DNA of 64,000 nt, taken from the NCBI GenBank assembly GCA_032433765.1, contig JAVIAB010000047.1:17363511-17427510 (forward strand), written 5' to 3'. The stretch comes from Megaustenia siamemsis (Eukaryota > Mollusca > Gastropoda > Stylommatophora > Ariophantidae). Positions 48,019-60,262 of the stretch are shown here, one piece after another. Position 1 is the first letter of the stretch, and each line of letters starts with the position of its first letter. The position numbers were made by a program, and so were the translations under genes. The notes beneath the pieces were generated by a model. That model saw only the letters and a program-made list of their open reading frames with translations, did no database searches and had not been told where the DNA came from.

Positions 48019-48580
48019 GCCCTGGAGACAGTTCAGAATTACAACTACCTTGGACATACTATAAACAGTGATGGAATTTTAATATCATTAAGAACATACT
48101 AACATCAAAACAAATAACACCAGGGCTAAAACTAAGAATAGCAAAATGTTACATCTTCTCAATATTCCTAAATGGTGCAGAAACATGGACATTAGACAAG
48201 AAAACAGAACAGAGAATTGAAGCCTTCGAAATGTGGATATATAGAAAAATAGGTAGAATTGGATGGAAGGAAAAGAAAACAAACGAAGTCTTAAAACAAC
48301 TAAAAATGAAAGGAGAATTACTAAGCACAATTCAAACAAGACAAATGCGATTTTTGGGCCATGTTAAAAGACACAACAGCCTACTAAAAGTAATCCTGGA
48401 GGGGAAAATACAAGGTAAAAGAAGCAGAGGCAGACCAAGACTAACATGGATGAGTAACATCAAAAGATGGACAAATCAGCCTATGACAGCCTGCACCATC
48501 AAAGCAAGAGACAGAGTGGAATGGCGCTCCATGGTAGCCAACTTTCGTTTTGGAGAAGGCACTCGATGATGATGATGATA
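48019..48580 (+). pseudogene. LINE-A, 3' part of reverse transcriptase
   Basis: Frames read NYNYLGHTINSDG, then EAFEMWIYRKIGRIGWKEKK, RQMRFLGHVKRHNSLLKVIL, GRPRLTWMSNIKRW and RVEWRSMVANFRFGEGTR. The tail is gatgatgatgatga. It is the most intact LINE-A C terminus here and joins the two parts seen at 8085-8524 and 27046-27412. Confidence 0.88.
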
Positions 48581-48984
48581 CATACATGATCATAGCCTTT
48601 GTTATACACTATACGTGAGTGCCATCACTATACAGGGTCAGTGAGTTTAGCCATCACTAAACAGGACCAGTGAGTGGCCATCATCATGTAGGGTTTGTTA
48701 GTATAGCACCCATCACTCTATTTAGTGAATTTAGTTGTCACTCTACAAGGTCATCGTGTAGCCATCACTGCAGGATCAGTGTGTAGCCACCTAACATGAT
48801 TAGCGAGTAGCATTATCACACTACAAAATTAGTAAGTGCAATTAATACATCTGTGAATATAGTCATCACTATATATTTTCACTTGTGGTCCAAGATGGAG
48901 GAATTGTTGCTATGGATGGTTGGTCAGTGGCCTAACAAGCCGCCATCATGACACATCCATTGTTATTAAAACAGCAATTTTTAC

Positions 48985-49285
48985 TTGGTCATAGGATGGC
49001 CATGTGATAAGAGACAAGAGAATCCCAATGCAGGTCCTCACATGATAACCAGAAGGTAAAAGAAAAAAAAGCTGTAGAAACACTAAAATGAACACTGTAG
49101 TGAGAAACAACAGCAGCAGACATCAGCTAACCTCGCTGATATTGAACAGCTCGCCCAGGGGTGTGTAGCGAGATATAATACGAATCCTGTGCAATGTCTG
49201 ATGCTTGATAACAAAGACCGTCAGACACAAAGAGTAGAATTTTCTGCTCAACGCGCCATCTTCGGCTCGAAAGGACAATAGATAA
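48985..49285 (+). mobile_element. LINE-D 3' end
   Basis: It parallels 38262-38600, ending ttcggctcgaaaggacaata. Confidence 0.72.
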
Positions 49286-49289
49286 ATGT

Positions 49290-50583
49290 GTGATCAGTCT
49301 GCATGCAAACCCAGTAACATGCCTTGAGAAGTGACTGCCTGTGTAGGTCTACCAAAAACTCTATGAAGACGGTCATGACTAACTCTGTAGTGTGACTACA
49401 CTCAGTGGAGCTGAATTTGTCATTAGTTTTTGCTCAGTTGTTTTTGCTGACTCTTTGCCCACAGTATTATAATTTATTTGGATGTTTCATTTCTTTGATC
49501 ATTTTAGAATGTCTCAATTGTTGGATTCAATTTGATTATTTTATTTCATGGATCCTGTTATGTCCCTTTTGTTTGCTCATATTTGAATGTTCTGTCTGAG
49601 ATGCCATAATTGTTGGATGTCTAAATAATTCAATAATAATTGGATGACTTTGTTGGGCAATAATTTGGGTGTCTAAATAATTCAGAATTATTTGTATGTA
49701 TTAATTGAATTGTAGGATAATATTTGGGTACATTAATTATTGGAGAAAATGTCTCATTTGTTGCAAAATTTTGTGTATGTTTTATTTATTGGATCACATA
49801 TTGGGATGTCTCATTTCTGGGACCAGTACTTTGATCACATATTTATGTTATGCTTTGTGAAACAGATATTTCCGTCGTCATTATCCAACATATTTACTAT
49901 TTCTGTGTTTTACAGAAGTAGGCTTACCTTATGTTGCTCTCAGACTTACCTTATACATGTTTCACACGAATAGGCTGGCTTTATCTTTTTCTGACTGATT
50001 AGACTTACCATATTAATTTGTTATCTGTGTTTCACATAAATAGGCCTACCTTATCTTTCTATGACAGATCAATCCTACATTATCAGTGTTTCACAAAAAT
50101 AAGCTTACCTCATTTTTCTCTGACAGATCAAACTTGCCTTATTAATGTAAAACAAGTAGGTGTTTATCTTTCTCTGACATAATTTGACCTGCTACATCTT
50201 TATCCAATGGAAGTACACTATCCATTTTATCTGATAAAAATAGACTTAACCCAGTGTTTTTATCTTTATTTTAATGAAGCAGACTTCACACCATCTTTAT
50301 TTGATGACAGAAACAGACTTTTCCCTTATTTATCTGATTGAAGCAGACATATCCCATCTTGATGTGGTTGAAACCGACTTATCCTAATCTTGTGTGAAGG
50401 ATGTAGACACTGACACAGACACAGATGTGTGAGAGTTGAGAGTGAGGTGTCTGCCGACTGTTCTGTACGAGAGATGTAATTTTGATCATTTTGCTGTTTC
50501 TGCTTGGAGGCTGTACAGAGATGGAAGCAATTTTTTTGTTTATTCTTGTGATACATACCCTGATCTGCCATGGATTTTTATAG
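49290..50583. other. Intron before the last exon, nothing coding
   Basis: 49900-50330 repeats cttaccttat...tctgacaga...cacataaataggc-like words irregularly, a decayed tandem repeat. 49480-49830 repeats ggatgtctcatttgttgga words in the same loose way. Confidence 0.45.
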
Positions 50584-50657
50584 GTGCTGTGCCAAAGATG
50601 AGAAGATCATTAGATGGAGTCCGAACTCATCCTTATACTCGAGTCTCATTGTCATAA
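50584..50657 (+). CDS. QKI: QKI last coding exon, nuclear-type C-terminal tail and stop
   Basis: The acceptor is ggatttttatag, with a poor pyrimidine tract. The split G codon leads into GAVPKMRRSLDGVRTHPYTR, then VSLS and TAA at 50655-50657. The tail aligns with vertebrate QKI-5 (GAV...RRHDMRVHPYQR) and carries R-x-H-P-Y-x-R, the non-classical nuclear localisation signature of STAR proteins. It is the only C-terminal exon type recognised here; no counterpart of the vertebrate QKI-6 or QKI-7 tails was found as a separate exon. The tail ends soon after the signature, shorter than in vertebrates. Confidence 0.92.
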
Positions 50658-51839
50658 CACACACTCAAGGTTAGTTTCTCTGGGTTGTTTTGAATCTCAA
50701 GTATCATTATGTGCCATTATTGACCCATTTATCTCTGCTGCACCAGAGATCCCTTTAAATTGGTGATTATTAAAAACAAAGGTTTATCAGTACAGATTTG
50801 CAGTGTTGTAGGGAAAAAGTTAAGCAACATCTAATACATTTTTAGAGGGGTGGGTATTCAAGAAACCAGAAATAGAATTTGAGAAAAACAAGATAAAACA
50901 GCAGAACTAAATTTGGCAGAAGTAAAAAAAAAAAATATATCCCAGTTCCTGTGAGTAAAACTAAAGGATAATACACAAATTTTAGAGTAAAAATAAAGAA
51001 ATTATATGCTGCGTTTATTTCAGGGGTAGTGAATTATATCTAAATTCCTAGAAGTAAAACTAAGAGAATATGTAAGATATCAGGATGAAACTATCCAATA
51101 TCCAAGGAAAGGTTAAGAAATTAACATCTTATATTTGTTTATACAAGTATAATATCACAGATGCAGGGAAATGCTAAGGTCTAAAAGGGAAATTATAGGC
51201 ATTTTTTCTAGAAAGAAAATGTCATGGAGCCAGGAGGTAAATTTTATAAATAGCTTCAAAGACATAGGAGAAAAATAATGTCTAATATATAGGAAGGGAC
51301 TGTTTATGTATGTTTAGTCAACAGGCCTTTTTGCACATCGGAAAAGTCCCCATAAGTGCTCAAATCTCTTCTGAAGAGTATCCATCAATGTGTAGCGATT
51401 AATGACACCGCTGTTGTGTTGGTTGACAAGTCTTTTTCCAGATTCCTGCATAGTGTTCTCATCTGGCATCTCCCTCCTTGACATGATATTCATTAAGTCT
51501 GTTCCTGGCTGCATATTTGGAGTCATTAAAAAAATTGTTTTGTTGTTGTCCAGCATCTGAGGGTATTTAGAATGTCAAAGTAGTCCATTGCCCTTTCACA
51601 CTCAACATCAACAAAACTGGCAAGTATGCCAGCGCCTTCATTATCTCTTACATGCATGTGCTCAGGTACGAAAATAATCCAACTAGGGTTTTAAGGGAAA
51701 TAGAAATGACATATAAATCTGAAATTGTAAACATAATGTGTAAGATCTAAAAAAAAAAAAAAAGAAAATGTAGATACTATATATTAATATATAAAAATAG
51801 TATCAAAATATACTATAGAACTAGTGTAACATTTCTTTA

Positions 51840-52205
51840 TTGGTGAATAAGGGAATATGGTTATGGGAGGCACAGGTATCACTGCAACCGAATTAAAATT
51901 CACAATTGCTTGATCACCCGTACCAGTAGAATCATCAGAATTACTATCTCATCTCCGAAACAAAGAAGGGGTAGCTGTATTCCCCATCATAGCAACCTCA
52001 GCAGACGCCAAAAGATATAAGGTAAAACCGCACAGAAAATGAACACAGCCATCTGTTACTTGTCATACGATATCATCATTCATCGTAAGCAATCGGAATA
52101 TCGAAACAAGATTATAGCCTTTAACGGTTCATGCTGCCTATCCACCATATTCACCGGAAGTTCACGTCCTCATGAAAGTGGTGATTGGCATATTTTTTTT
52201 AAATG
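51840..52205. repeat. Dispersed repeat of unknown family, copy 1
   Basis: It shares with 58960-59350 the blocks accgaattaaaattcacaat, cagtagaatcatcagaatta, ccccatcatagcaacctcag and tatccaccatattcaccgga, in the same order and orientation. Identity is roughly 70-75 percent by eye. Confidence 0.6.
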
Positions 52206-52261
52206 TCTAGCGCTTGATGGTGTTAGGATATCGTTTTTTACTCCAAATCTGAACATATGAA

Positions 52262-52370
52262 ACACAGTAGTCGGATTATCCCCATCGCACATCAAACAGA
52301 CAGTAAGATCTCGCTGCAGTGTGAATTTGTGAAATGATAAACAAGTTCACAAGTCTACCCTTCATTTCAA
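52262..52370. repeat. Dispersed repeat, short block copy 1
   Basis: It shares attatccccatcgcacatca and gtgaaatgataaacaagttc with 53876-54015 (cctcattgcacatcaaac, gtgaaatgataaacaggttc). A third partial block, gcacatcggaaaagtcccca and taagtgctcaaatctc, is at 51334-51370. Confidence 0.55.
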
Positions 52371-53875
52371 GTATCCCTTTTGAATCTAGACAGAATAAGG
52401 GAATAATTTCTAAGAAGGAAAATGCAAGCAATGTCTAAAATATAGAAGAGAGTGAAGGGAGATTTAGGGTACATTGAAAGAGAACATTAAGGAATGATTT
52501 AGGAAGCATTAACAATCTTCCATCTGTGATATTAAAGTGACTAGGAGCAATTACCTTCTTATGTGGGAAAATAGATACAGCAAATATTATTTACTGTGTC
52601 TGCTACTCTACGTAACAAAGTCACCATAATGAAGTTTCGAAGAACGTTATAGAATTTCAGCTTTCCAATTCAAACAAATATGATTTCAAGTATGAATTTA
52701 TTTTTCGTTCATTATCTTTTTTTCCTGAAATTAAATATTTAAAAAATAATTTTCGCTTTTGTTTGTATGTTTCCATGAAATGAGGCCCTGCATTGAAATC
52801 ACCAGACCTTTTTGCATTCTTCCCATGATCTGCATAACAAGATGGTCAGGAATAAAACACAATGTTGGGGAGTTTATAACTTTCTTTTGTTGTTGATTGT
52901 ATGGTTGGAATCATTCCTGTTTTCTTGGCTTCTCATCTTACATGTTTCTCTTATTTAGTATGTACACAAAATATATCTACTACAACTATTTTGCTCTGTT
53001 GTTTGCTTGTACTGTTTCTGCAATCAGCCAAGTCTTTAAAGTTGATCTTGCATGATAAACAATTTATATCTAATTAACCCATGTTTTGCCCTACAACTAG
53101 TTCACCAGTTTAACCTTCATGTGACCTCCCAAACACTTCAGTTTTTGCATCGATAGTCACATTTATCTTTTCCCATCTCAGTTTTTCCTTAATTTTCCCA
53201 ATTGTCACAAAATATTCAAGCTGTTTCACTATCTGTGTCTCTATTTCTTTCATTACATGGCCAAACAATTATAACAGGAGCTATTATCTTAAGGGAATAA
53301 AAATTAACCATTTCTTGTTGGTGAGAATTACATTGCACTGTTATGTTAGGCTGGGCACCACTGTGTGTTCGATTTCAACATGTTTGTGTCTCTCTTTTCC
53401 TGGTTCCAACCCTTTGACTTATCCAGCTTGGGTGATACCTCTGTATCATTACTACCACTAGAACAGCTCTTGGGGATATGGGCATACAGGTTCCTCTACC
53501 ACTTTGTGGTGGAGACACATCAGAGGAGAAAATTTGTACAGGTGCTCTACTAAGTTTTAATGCATAAAACCTTTTTTTTTATAGTAGAACATATATTGAG
53601 TTATAATGTTGTATAGTGTCATATCTGATTGGTCATGGCTGAGATCTCCAGAACTGGTTCATGCCATGTTAAAAATTAAGGATGGACAATAAAAATGTGC
53701 CATATCGCACTGTGCAGAAGAGGACAACAAAGAATAGAAGTCACACTAAAACTATCACAATCTTTGTTTTTAATCAAAATGTTTATCTGTTTTTTTTTGC
53801 CTAAACTAACCAACAATAGTCGCAACAAACACAAAGCAGATGTTTATGGAATATTTAGTAAATAGAGTGTTAGTG

Positions 53876-54015
53876 TTACTCGTCGGAATATCCTCATTGC
53901 ACATCAAACTGCCCATAAGTGCTTAGATCTCCTCCCCAGCAAAACCCACAATGTGAAATGATAAACAGGTTCACAATTCTATCCCTGATATCCTTGTAGC
54001 TCTCCTGAATCTAGA
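53876..54015. repeat. Dispersed repeat, short block copy 2
   Basis: It contains both parts found separately at 51334-51370 and 52262-52370, joined by cataagtgcttagatctcct. The repeat is therefore probably one element broken up elsewhere. Confidence 0.55.
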
Positions 54016-54533
54016 CAACATAAATTGATAAACAGGAGGGTTGAACTGTGAGACAGGCTGTGTAATTTTGTGCTGAGAGGCTGTCTAGTGTGTTGTAGGA
54101 CAGACTGATGGAGATGGATAGGGCCCGGATTATCATGGATGTTTCTCTTCAAGTTAATGCTTCTTTGTTTGATTGTCTACAGCTTCTCTTAAATGCATGC
54201 TAACATTTGCATGACAACAGTTGATTAATGTGAGGTGCTTACATTGATAGCAACTTGGTTTCCTTGACTACGCATCACGTGCATGCATGTAATCACATAC
54301 ACATTCACATTACACACCCATACAGGGTAATCTCATAAATGTACACATAATTTACAACTGAGTGCTGAAGTAGTCCAGAAACCCCTCACTGCTACATATC
54401 AAAATGTAATAACTCACTTACAAGCCATAATTTTAATGTTAAAATTCACATTGTGCAACATTTAACATTAACTTGTCATCACCACCACATTCTAGTTGAT
54501 GCTGTATTTTGTAGTGACCAATCACTAACTCAT

Positions 54534-54730
54534 TATTTTCTATTTGTTTCATTTCATTAACCAAGCTGGCAACTAACCACCTGTGCCTCCATCAGTCCAT
54601 CGGTCAGTTTGTGTTGAGAACAAAATGTTGGCCAGGCCCTGTGGTCACACAGTTTTGCTGCGAGGGGCATGGTCATGCCCTTCCTCCACTACCAACCAAC
54701 CAACCTTCTTGTAGCAGCTTGGACACTAAC
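54534..54730 (+). promoter_or_regulatory. Cluster of ACTAAC motifs, candidate QKI response elements
   Basis: ACTAAC at 54534-54539, 54572-54577 and 54725-54730, with a TAAC half-site at 54558-54561. Another ACTAAC is at 53805-53810. The spacing of the first three sites suits the bipartite ACUAAY plus UAAY element bound by QKI dimers. It matters only if the QKI transcript extends at least 4 kb past the stop codon. Confidence 0.3.
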
Positions 54731-55529
54731 AACAACATACAACAGAACAATCACCCCCTGGAATTTGGGACAATGAAGTGACTGATTTAACCACTTTAAT
54801 CTGTGTCTAATTTGCTGGAAGACAGTGTCTTGATCTAACCTGTTGTCCTCTACACTTATTGCCCTAAACCTTACTGATGGTCTAAAGATGCATATTATTG
54901 TATAGTATTTGATGACTCACTTAACTAGTGTCTCCACCGATTAAATTGTCACTTGTCAAATTGTACACATATATATATATACATATATATAAATATATAT
55001 CAATGCTCACAACTGCACAAATGCTGGTTACAGTGGGATTGTGTCATATCAGATTTAGTGACATGTTGACAAATAATACAATCCCAGTGTTACTATTGTC
55101 ATTTGTGTAGATATTCAAGTGCCTGAGACTATATGTTCACTTTGTTGTAGAGAACTTGTGGTCCAGCGGGCACATTGCCAGCCAGCCCACCCAGTGATAC
55201 ATTAATCTATGCAAATTGATTTGGTGACGAAAGTAATCTTCTCAGTGAAAATAGCTGTTTATGAAAGACTTTAGCAATGAACAGAGTAGGATAAGATTCT
55301 ATCAATAGAGGGCTGGAGACTTATCATCATATATTGGAAATTAAGACATCTGTTGCTAGAGAAATGGACTATTTGAAGATAAGAGCACATATTAGTAATT
55401 AAAGATGCCTGATATTAGAGCAAGACCACCTAGGATGATAGACACATGTTGCTGTTTTCGAATTGAAAACAATAAGATCACCTACTGAGAATGATGGACA
55501 CACTTGTTACAAAATTTATCTATTTGAAG

Positions 55530-56450
55530 ACAGATTGCATTTTGAGAATGACAGACACTTGTTACTACAGAAAGGAATCAAAGTGAAAACTAAGATCACA
55601 CATTTAGAATGACAGACACTTGTTACTACAGAAAGGAATCAAAGTGAAAACTAAGATCACACATTTAGAATGACAAGACACTTGTTACTACAGAAAGGAA
55701 TCAAAGTGAAAACTAAGATCACACATTTAGAATGACAAGACACTTGTTACTACAGAAAGGAATCAAAGTGAAAACTAAGATCACACATTTAGAATGACAA
55801 GACACTTGTTACTACAGAAAGGAATCAAAGTGAAAACTAAGATCACACATTTAGAATGACAAGACACTTGTTACTACAGAAAGGAATCAAAGTGAAAACT
55901 AAGATCACACATTGAGAGTGACAGACACTTGTTACTACAGAATGGAATCAAATTGGAGACTAAGATCACACATTGAGAGTGACAGACACTTGTAACTACA
56001 GAATGGAACCAAATTGGAGACTAAGATCACATGTTGTGAATGACAGACACTTGTTACTACAGAGAGGAACCAAATTGGAGACTAAGATCACACATTGAGA
56101 GTGACAGACACTTGTTACTACAGAGAGGAACCAAATTGAAGACTAAGATCACACATTGAGAGTGACAGACACCTGTTACTACAGAGAGGAACCAAATTGA
56201 AGACTAAGATCACACATTGAGAGTGACAGACACCTGTTACTACAGAGAGGAACCAAATTGAAGACTAAGATCACACATTGAGAGTGACAGACACTTGTTA
56301 CTACAGAGAGGAACCAAATTGAAGACTAAGATCACACATTGAGAATGACAGACACTTGTTACTACAGAGAGGAACCAAATTGGAGACTAAGATCACATGT
56401 TGAGAATGACAGACACCTGTTACTACAGAGAGGAACCCATGTGAAGACTT
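55530..56450. repeat. Minisatellite, 61-62-bp unit, about 15 copies
   Basis: Unit tgttactacagaaaggaatc continuing aaagtgaaaactaagatcac and acatttagaatgacaagacact. The left half is homogeneous; the right half carries a second variant (gagaggaaccaaattgaaga). Each unit contains ACTAAG, one base from ACTAAC/T. Confidence 0.95.
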
Positions 56451-58493
56451 CACATATTCAAAACGGCATAGACTTTATACTATAGAAAGAAGCTGTTTGA
56501 AAACCAAGATTGCAGTTGGTGACTGACATTATTTTTTTTTTTTTGACACTTTCATTCATTACTGGGATGCTGGTGACCAGCTGATGATGTGCCCTATGGA
56601 CTTGAGTGTTGGCAAGAATGTGAGACCACTTGTAGTCATACGTAGAGCAGTTTGTTTGTGGGATAGATGATACTATTGGCTGTTTATAAGGGTTCTTATA
56701 TTGATCTGATTGTTGGTACAGCCAAGACATTTTGGTGCTGATATTTTTGTGATGATACTACTGTTGATGATGTATTGATAATGCTGTCCTTTTGTCATTT
56801 CTGCTGTCATTGTGTTGATGATATTGCTGCCTATGTGGTAACACTGCTGTCTTGACGCTGTTGTATTTGTACCAGTGCTGCTGTCCTTGCTGTTTTATAT
56901 TTTATCAAAATTTGCTGACTAAATATCAGTGCTGCTGTGTTCAGGGTCATACTGCTAACTTGCTGATGATATCATTGCATTGTTGTGCTATTTGGTGTGA
57001 CATGTTGTGTCAAAATTGTTCGTCTTCATGTAAAATTAGTGCTGCTATATGTGCATATTTTAGTGTCTACAAGTCAGTACTGTTATGTGTGTGTGTGTGT
57101 GTCTAAGCCACTGAGATGTTAGTGCTAGTCTGTTTACACATTTGTGCTACTGTTTTACATATCATTGTCACTACATGTACTGTATGTCAGTGCTCTTTTG
57201 CCAGTGCCAATGCTGTTGCTTACATATCAGTACGATGTCCGTGCTGCTATGTCTACATTGAAGCTGGTGGCACACCTGTATATAGTGAGCAACTTATAAA
57301 GCTCAGAAATAAATACTCAAGGCTTGTACCTGGAGGGAATTTGAGCGTGGGGTGCTGGTGAATGATGGAACATATTTCTTAGTGTAGCAACATTAACCAC
57401 TTGAGTGTGGGAGGTATGCATGCCTCATTCATCTCTAACATCTGCTTAGTTTTGTCTGTTCATTTAGTCTGTTGAGCTCTTCATTTCATGGCAGTAGATT
57501 CTATGCTTTCAATCTTGTTATTCATCTCACATATCGCACGTCAGGTTGTGTTTTCCTTACAGGCTTATTGCTTAGGATTCTTGTTTCATAACTAGCCATA
57601 ACATTGGTAAAGTCCTAGTTTAAGCATATAAGTTTATTTCAGTTCAGAGAGTAACATATCCTGGAGTAACATATTGCGCTTTATTTGATGGTTTTCTAAT
57701 CTGACATTATTGTAGAGAAAAGAGAAACAGCGTGAGTCCAGAACCTAAACCCTAATATAATTTTTAGTATTTGAAAACCATTATAGTTGTGTTGTGATGC
57801 CAACTAAGGGAAGATCACTTGTTTCTTTCAAATAATTTATGTGCTTAAACTAGAAAATTACCCATCATTCCTCCATTTAAGGTTTCTTTTCCCCTGGCAT
57901 TGTGTGTTTGTGGGAGGCAGATGTTGTGTGTTGGTTTCCCTCCAGTGTCTGTAGAAAGTTGCTGCTAGCAAACAGTTTTTGTACAGTGAGCTATGTCACA
58001 AAGAGATATGTCACAATTGTGGTGGTAAAATAGTTTTTTTTGTGTAATGTCACATAGGAAGTATTCATATGTAAGTATTATAAATGTAAGTAATGATTTC
58101 ACTGGATGAAATACTGACTTTTTATATTGAAGGACAGGGTTCCTATCCGTTATTCAAACTTTGAGACTAAGGGTCACGTTACATTTCTGAAGCTGCTTTG
58201 TGTGCCCATATGGCAGATACAAAGTTACCAGTGTGTAATTGCTGACAAATGAAGTATAACTATAATTTATAATTTGCTAGTGCATACTTTTTGTCTACTG
58301 AAATATAACAGAGGGTAGGAGGGAAGTTGTCAGTTAAAAAACACATGGAATTTACTGGTGATCCGTTCTACTGGTGTACACTAAAGGGACAATAGAATAA
58401 AATAGCAATATGTTATGCAGGTCATACATTTAGAGCAAATGATGGATCTGATCAATTGATCATACTTTGCTTCTGTCTGAATGTCAAGGTTCC
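56451..58493. other. Sequence after the QKI gene, nothing recognised
   Basis: 56760-57260 is rich in gctgctgt/tgttgatgat words, a decayed tandem repeat with a (GT)n at 57087-57102. No exon with splice signals and family similarity found. Confidence 0.4.
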
Positions 58494-58741
58494 CTTTACG
58501 CCTTGTTGATGATGGAGATTACTGTTTTATGTATATCCATGACCAACAGCACATTTTTGGGTGATGTGGTCAGTATCACACCAGGCCACTTGAACTACAA
58601 AATCTTCTATACCAATTTTTAGAGGTTGGGTGACCGCAGAGTGTTTTCAGCCCATTAAAAATTCACCACTTGTGAGACTTGAATCCAGGCCTTTCTGATT
58701 AGGAGGCAAGCACATGAATAACTTAGCCTTGTGGCTCCTGA
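58494..58741 (-). mobile_element. Diverged tRNA-derived SINE related to family 1
   Basis: tttttgggtgatgtggtcag and tatcacaccaggcc parallel tttttggggtaatgtggtcg and tattacgcccgtgc at 6929. On minus, ggattcaagtctcac is B-box-like and a tRNA-like head ends at 58741. Confidence 0.65.
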
Positions 58742-58959
58742 GACTTAGCTGTGACAAGGAGTAAAATAAGAGGGTACAAATGGAGTGCTGTAAATGTGTG
58801 GTAAAGCTGATGGGGGTAATGTTAGAGAAAGTCTATTTACAACTTTACAATAATTGAATGACAAAAAATGATTGAAACTGCAGCCTGGAAGGACCTAGGC
58901 TTTAAAAGTAGGGCTTCACTGTCAGGGACAGAGTCTGTGATCTGCCACTAGATATTATG

Positions 58960-59350
58960 GTTAGTTGAAGGCTCTGATACCACTGCAGATGAATTAAAAT
59001 CCATAATTGCTAAGCCGCCCATGCCAGTGGAATCATCCGAATTTAACTCATCTCATTGAACGATCCAAACAAAGAAAGGCAGCTGCAGTCCCATCATAGC
59101 ACAAGCGACACCAAAAGTGAATGCAGCTGAGCTGCCCTTAATCATATGGTATCATTTATCATTCAGCAATCGAAATATTAAAACATGATCCAGATTAAAA
59201 ACTACAGCTCTCAGTGTGCACAGGGCACTAAATTCAGTAGCTCCAGCAGCAAGCCGGACTTGGAATATGAGGAAACTGCAACAAGGAACACTTTTCAAAG
59301 TGAGCCTCAATGGTTCCTACCGCCTATCCACCATATTGACCGGAAGTCAT
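58960..59350. repeat. Dispersed repeat of unknown family, copy 2
   Basis: See the copy at 51840-52205. This copy has an extra 130-bp segment (about 59190-59310) in its middle. Confidence 0.6.
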
Positions 59351-60174
59351 GACTTTTAATATATTTCTAACTATGCAATTAGTTGAGTTTACCTCAGTTA
59401 TTTTGTAGGGCATCTTTCTATGAAGTTGCGGATTAACCTGGAATGGTTTTGCTGTACGATCAAGGATTTTTGTGAGTTTGTTTCTCGTGTCTAATTTTCT
59501 CTGCTGTTTATACATTTTGAATTTCTAGTTCTTTTGTTTGTTTGTATTTTTTTTTTTTAACTTTCTTTAACTCCAGAAAATGCTCCTGAAGGTTCAAATG
59601 CTCAAAATTTGATATACCAAAACAATAATAATGATGATGATGATGATGATGATGTACATTAAACAGACTTTTATGTTTTAATTCTCACATTAACTAGATT
59701 TAGACTTTGACAAATAATTAGGAATGACAGTTATAACATTATCATTATACATAGTTTATATTTTAAAAATAGATAACACTGAACCAGCATACTAATCTGG
59801 AGTTAAAGAGGTCAAGCAAGTCTATATAATGTCTGTATTATATAAGTAGTATATCCATGTTTATGTGTGCCAGTATTATGCTCATGTTTCCAGGTGTATT
59901 GTGTGTGTATCCATCTATAAGTTCCTCTCTAGATCTGTTATTTACAAAAGTACTTAATATTTCTACACAAAGTCAAGTACTTATCAGTACTGAAATGTTT
60001 ATCATTTTGTTTGCAGTATCAACCCCCGTTCTATTTTTTTACAATCTCAATTAGCATATCAATCGAAATATATGTTTGTTTATACCTGCTAGAAACACAA
60101 ACAGGTTAACGGAAATCTCATTTTTATCATTTGCTGTTGAGGCAGTTTTGATTAGAAATTAACTGCATATATGA
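59351..60174. other. Unique sequence, nothing recognised
   Basis: AT-rich, with a short (GAT)n run at 59632-59654. Confidence 0.4.
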
Positions 60175-60262
60175 TGATTAACTCTTGGTAGCTGCTCCAG
60201 TAAGTTGGTTAATTCTTGATAGCTGCTCCAGTAAGTTGGTTAACTCTTGAAAGTTGCTCTAA
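60175..60262. repeat. 31-bp tandem repeat, three copies
   Basis: Unit taactcttggtagctgctcc plus agtaagttggt. A looser repeat of taattcattacagcagtttagaga-like words follows to 60480. Confidence 0.8.

Larger units (their letters stand above)
46130..48020. repeat. 29-bp minisatellite, about 45 copies, with insertions
   Basis: Unit ggatcgttgagtttaaccat plus cactataca, homogeneous at 47100-47760 and diverged at both edges. A variant with gagttgcagccatcattata dominates 47780-47920. Diverged units continue to about 48850 beyond the LINE. A SINE-5, a SINE-3 and a LINE-A copy interrupt it. Confidence 0.95.
50658..55529 (+). other. Probable QKI 3'UTR and flanking sequence
   Basis: No further coding exon is recognised. 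AATAAA occurs at 52851-52856, 53296-53301 and 53688-53693, and further on at 57308-57313, 58396-58401 and 63696-63701. Any of these could end the transcript; I cannot choose without RNA data. The interval also holds diverged dispersed repeats (51840-52205, 52262-52370, 53876-54015) and a faint LINE remnant near 53165-53275. Long 3'UTRs are usual for QKI genes. Confidence 0.4.

Noticed and set aside
51314..51556. 80-residue minus-strand frame ending RFEHLWGLFRCAKRPVD
   Set aside because: It looks slightly protein-like, but its 3' part overlaps a block repeated at 53876, so it is more likely part of a dispersed repeat. No family was recognised.
57116..57361. 81-residue frame with EAGGTPVYSEQLIKLRNKYS
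   Set aside because: It has no family match and lies in a decayed gctgctgt repeat. I could not support it as an exon.
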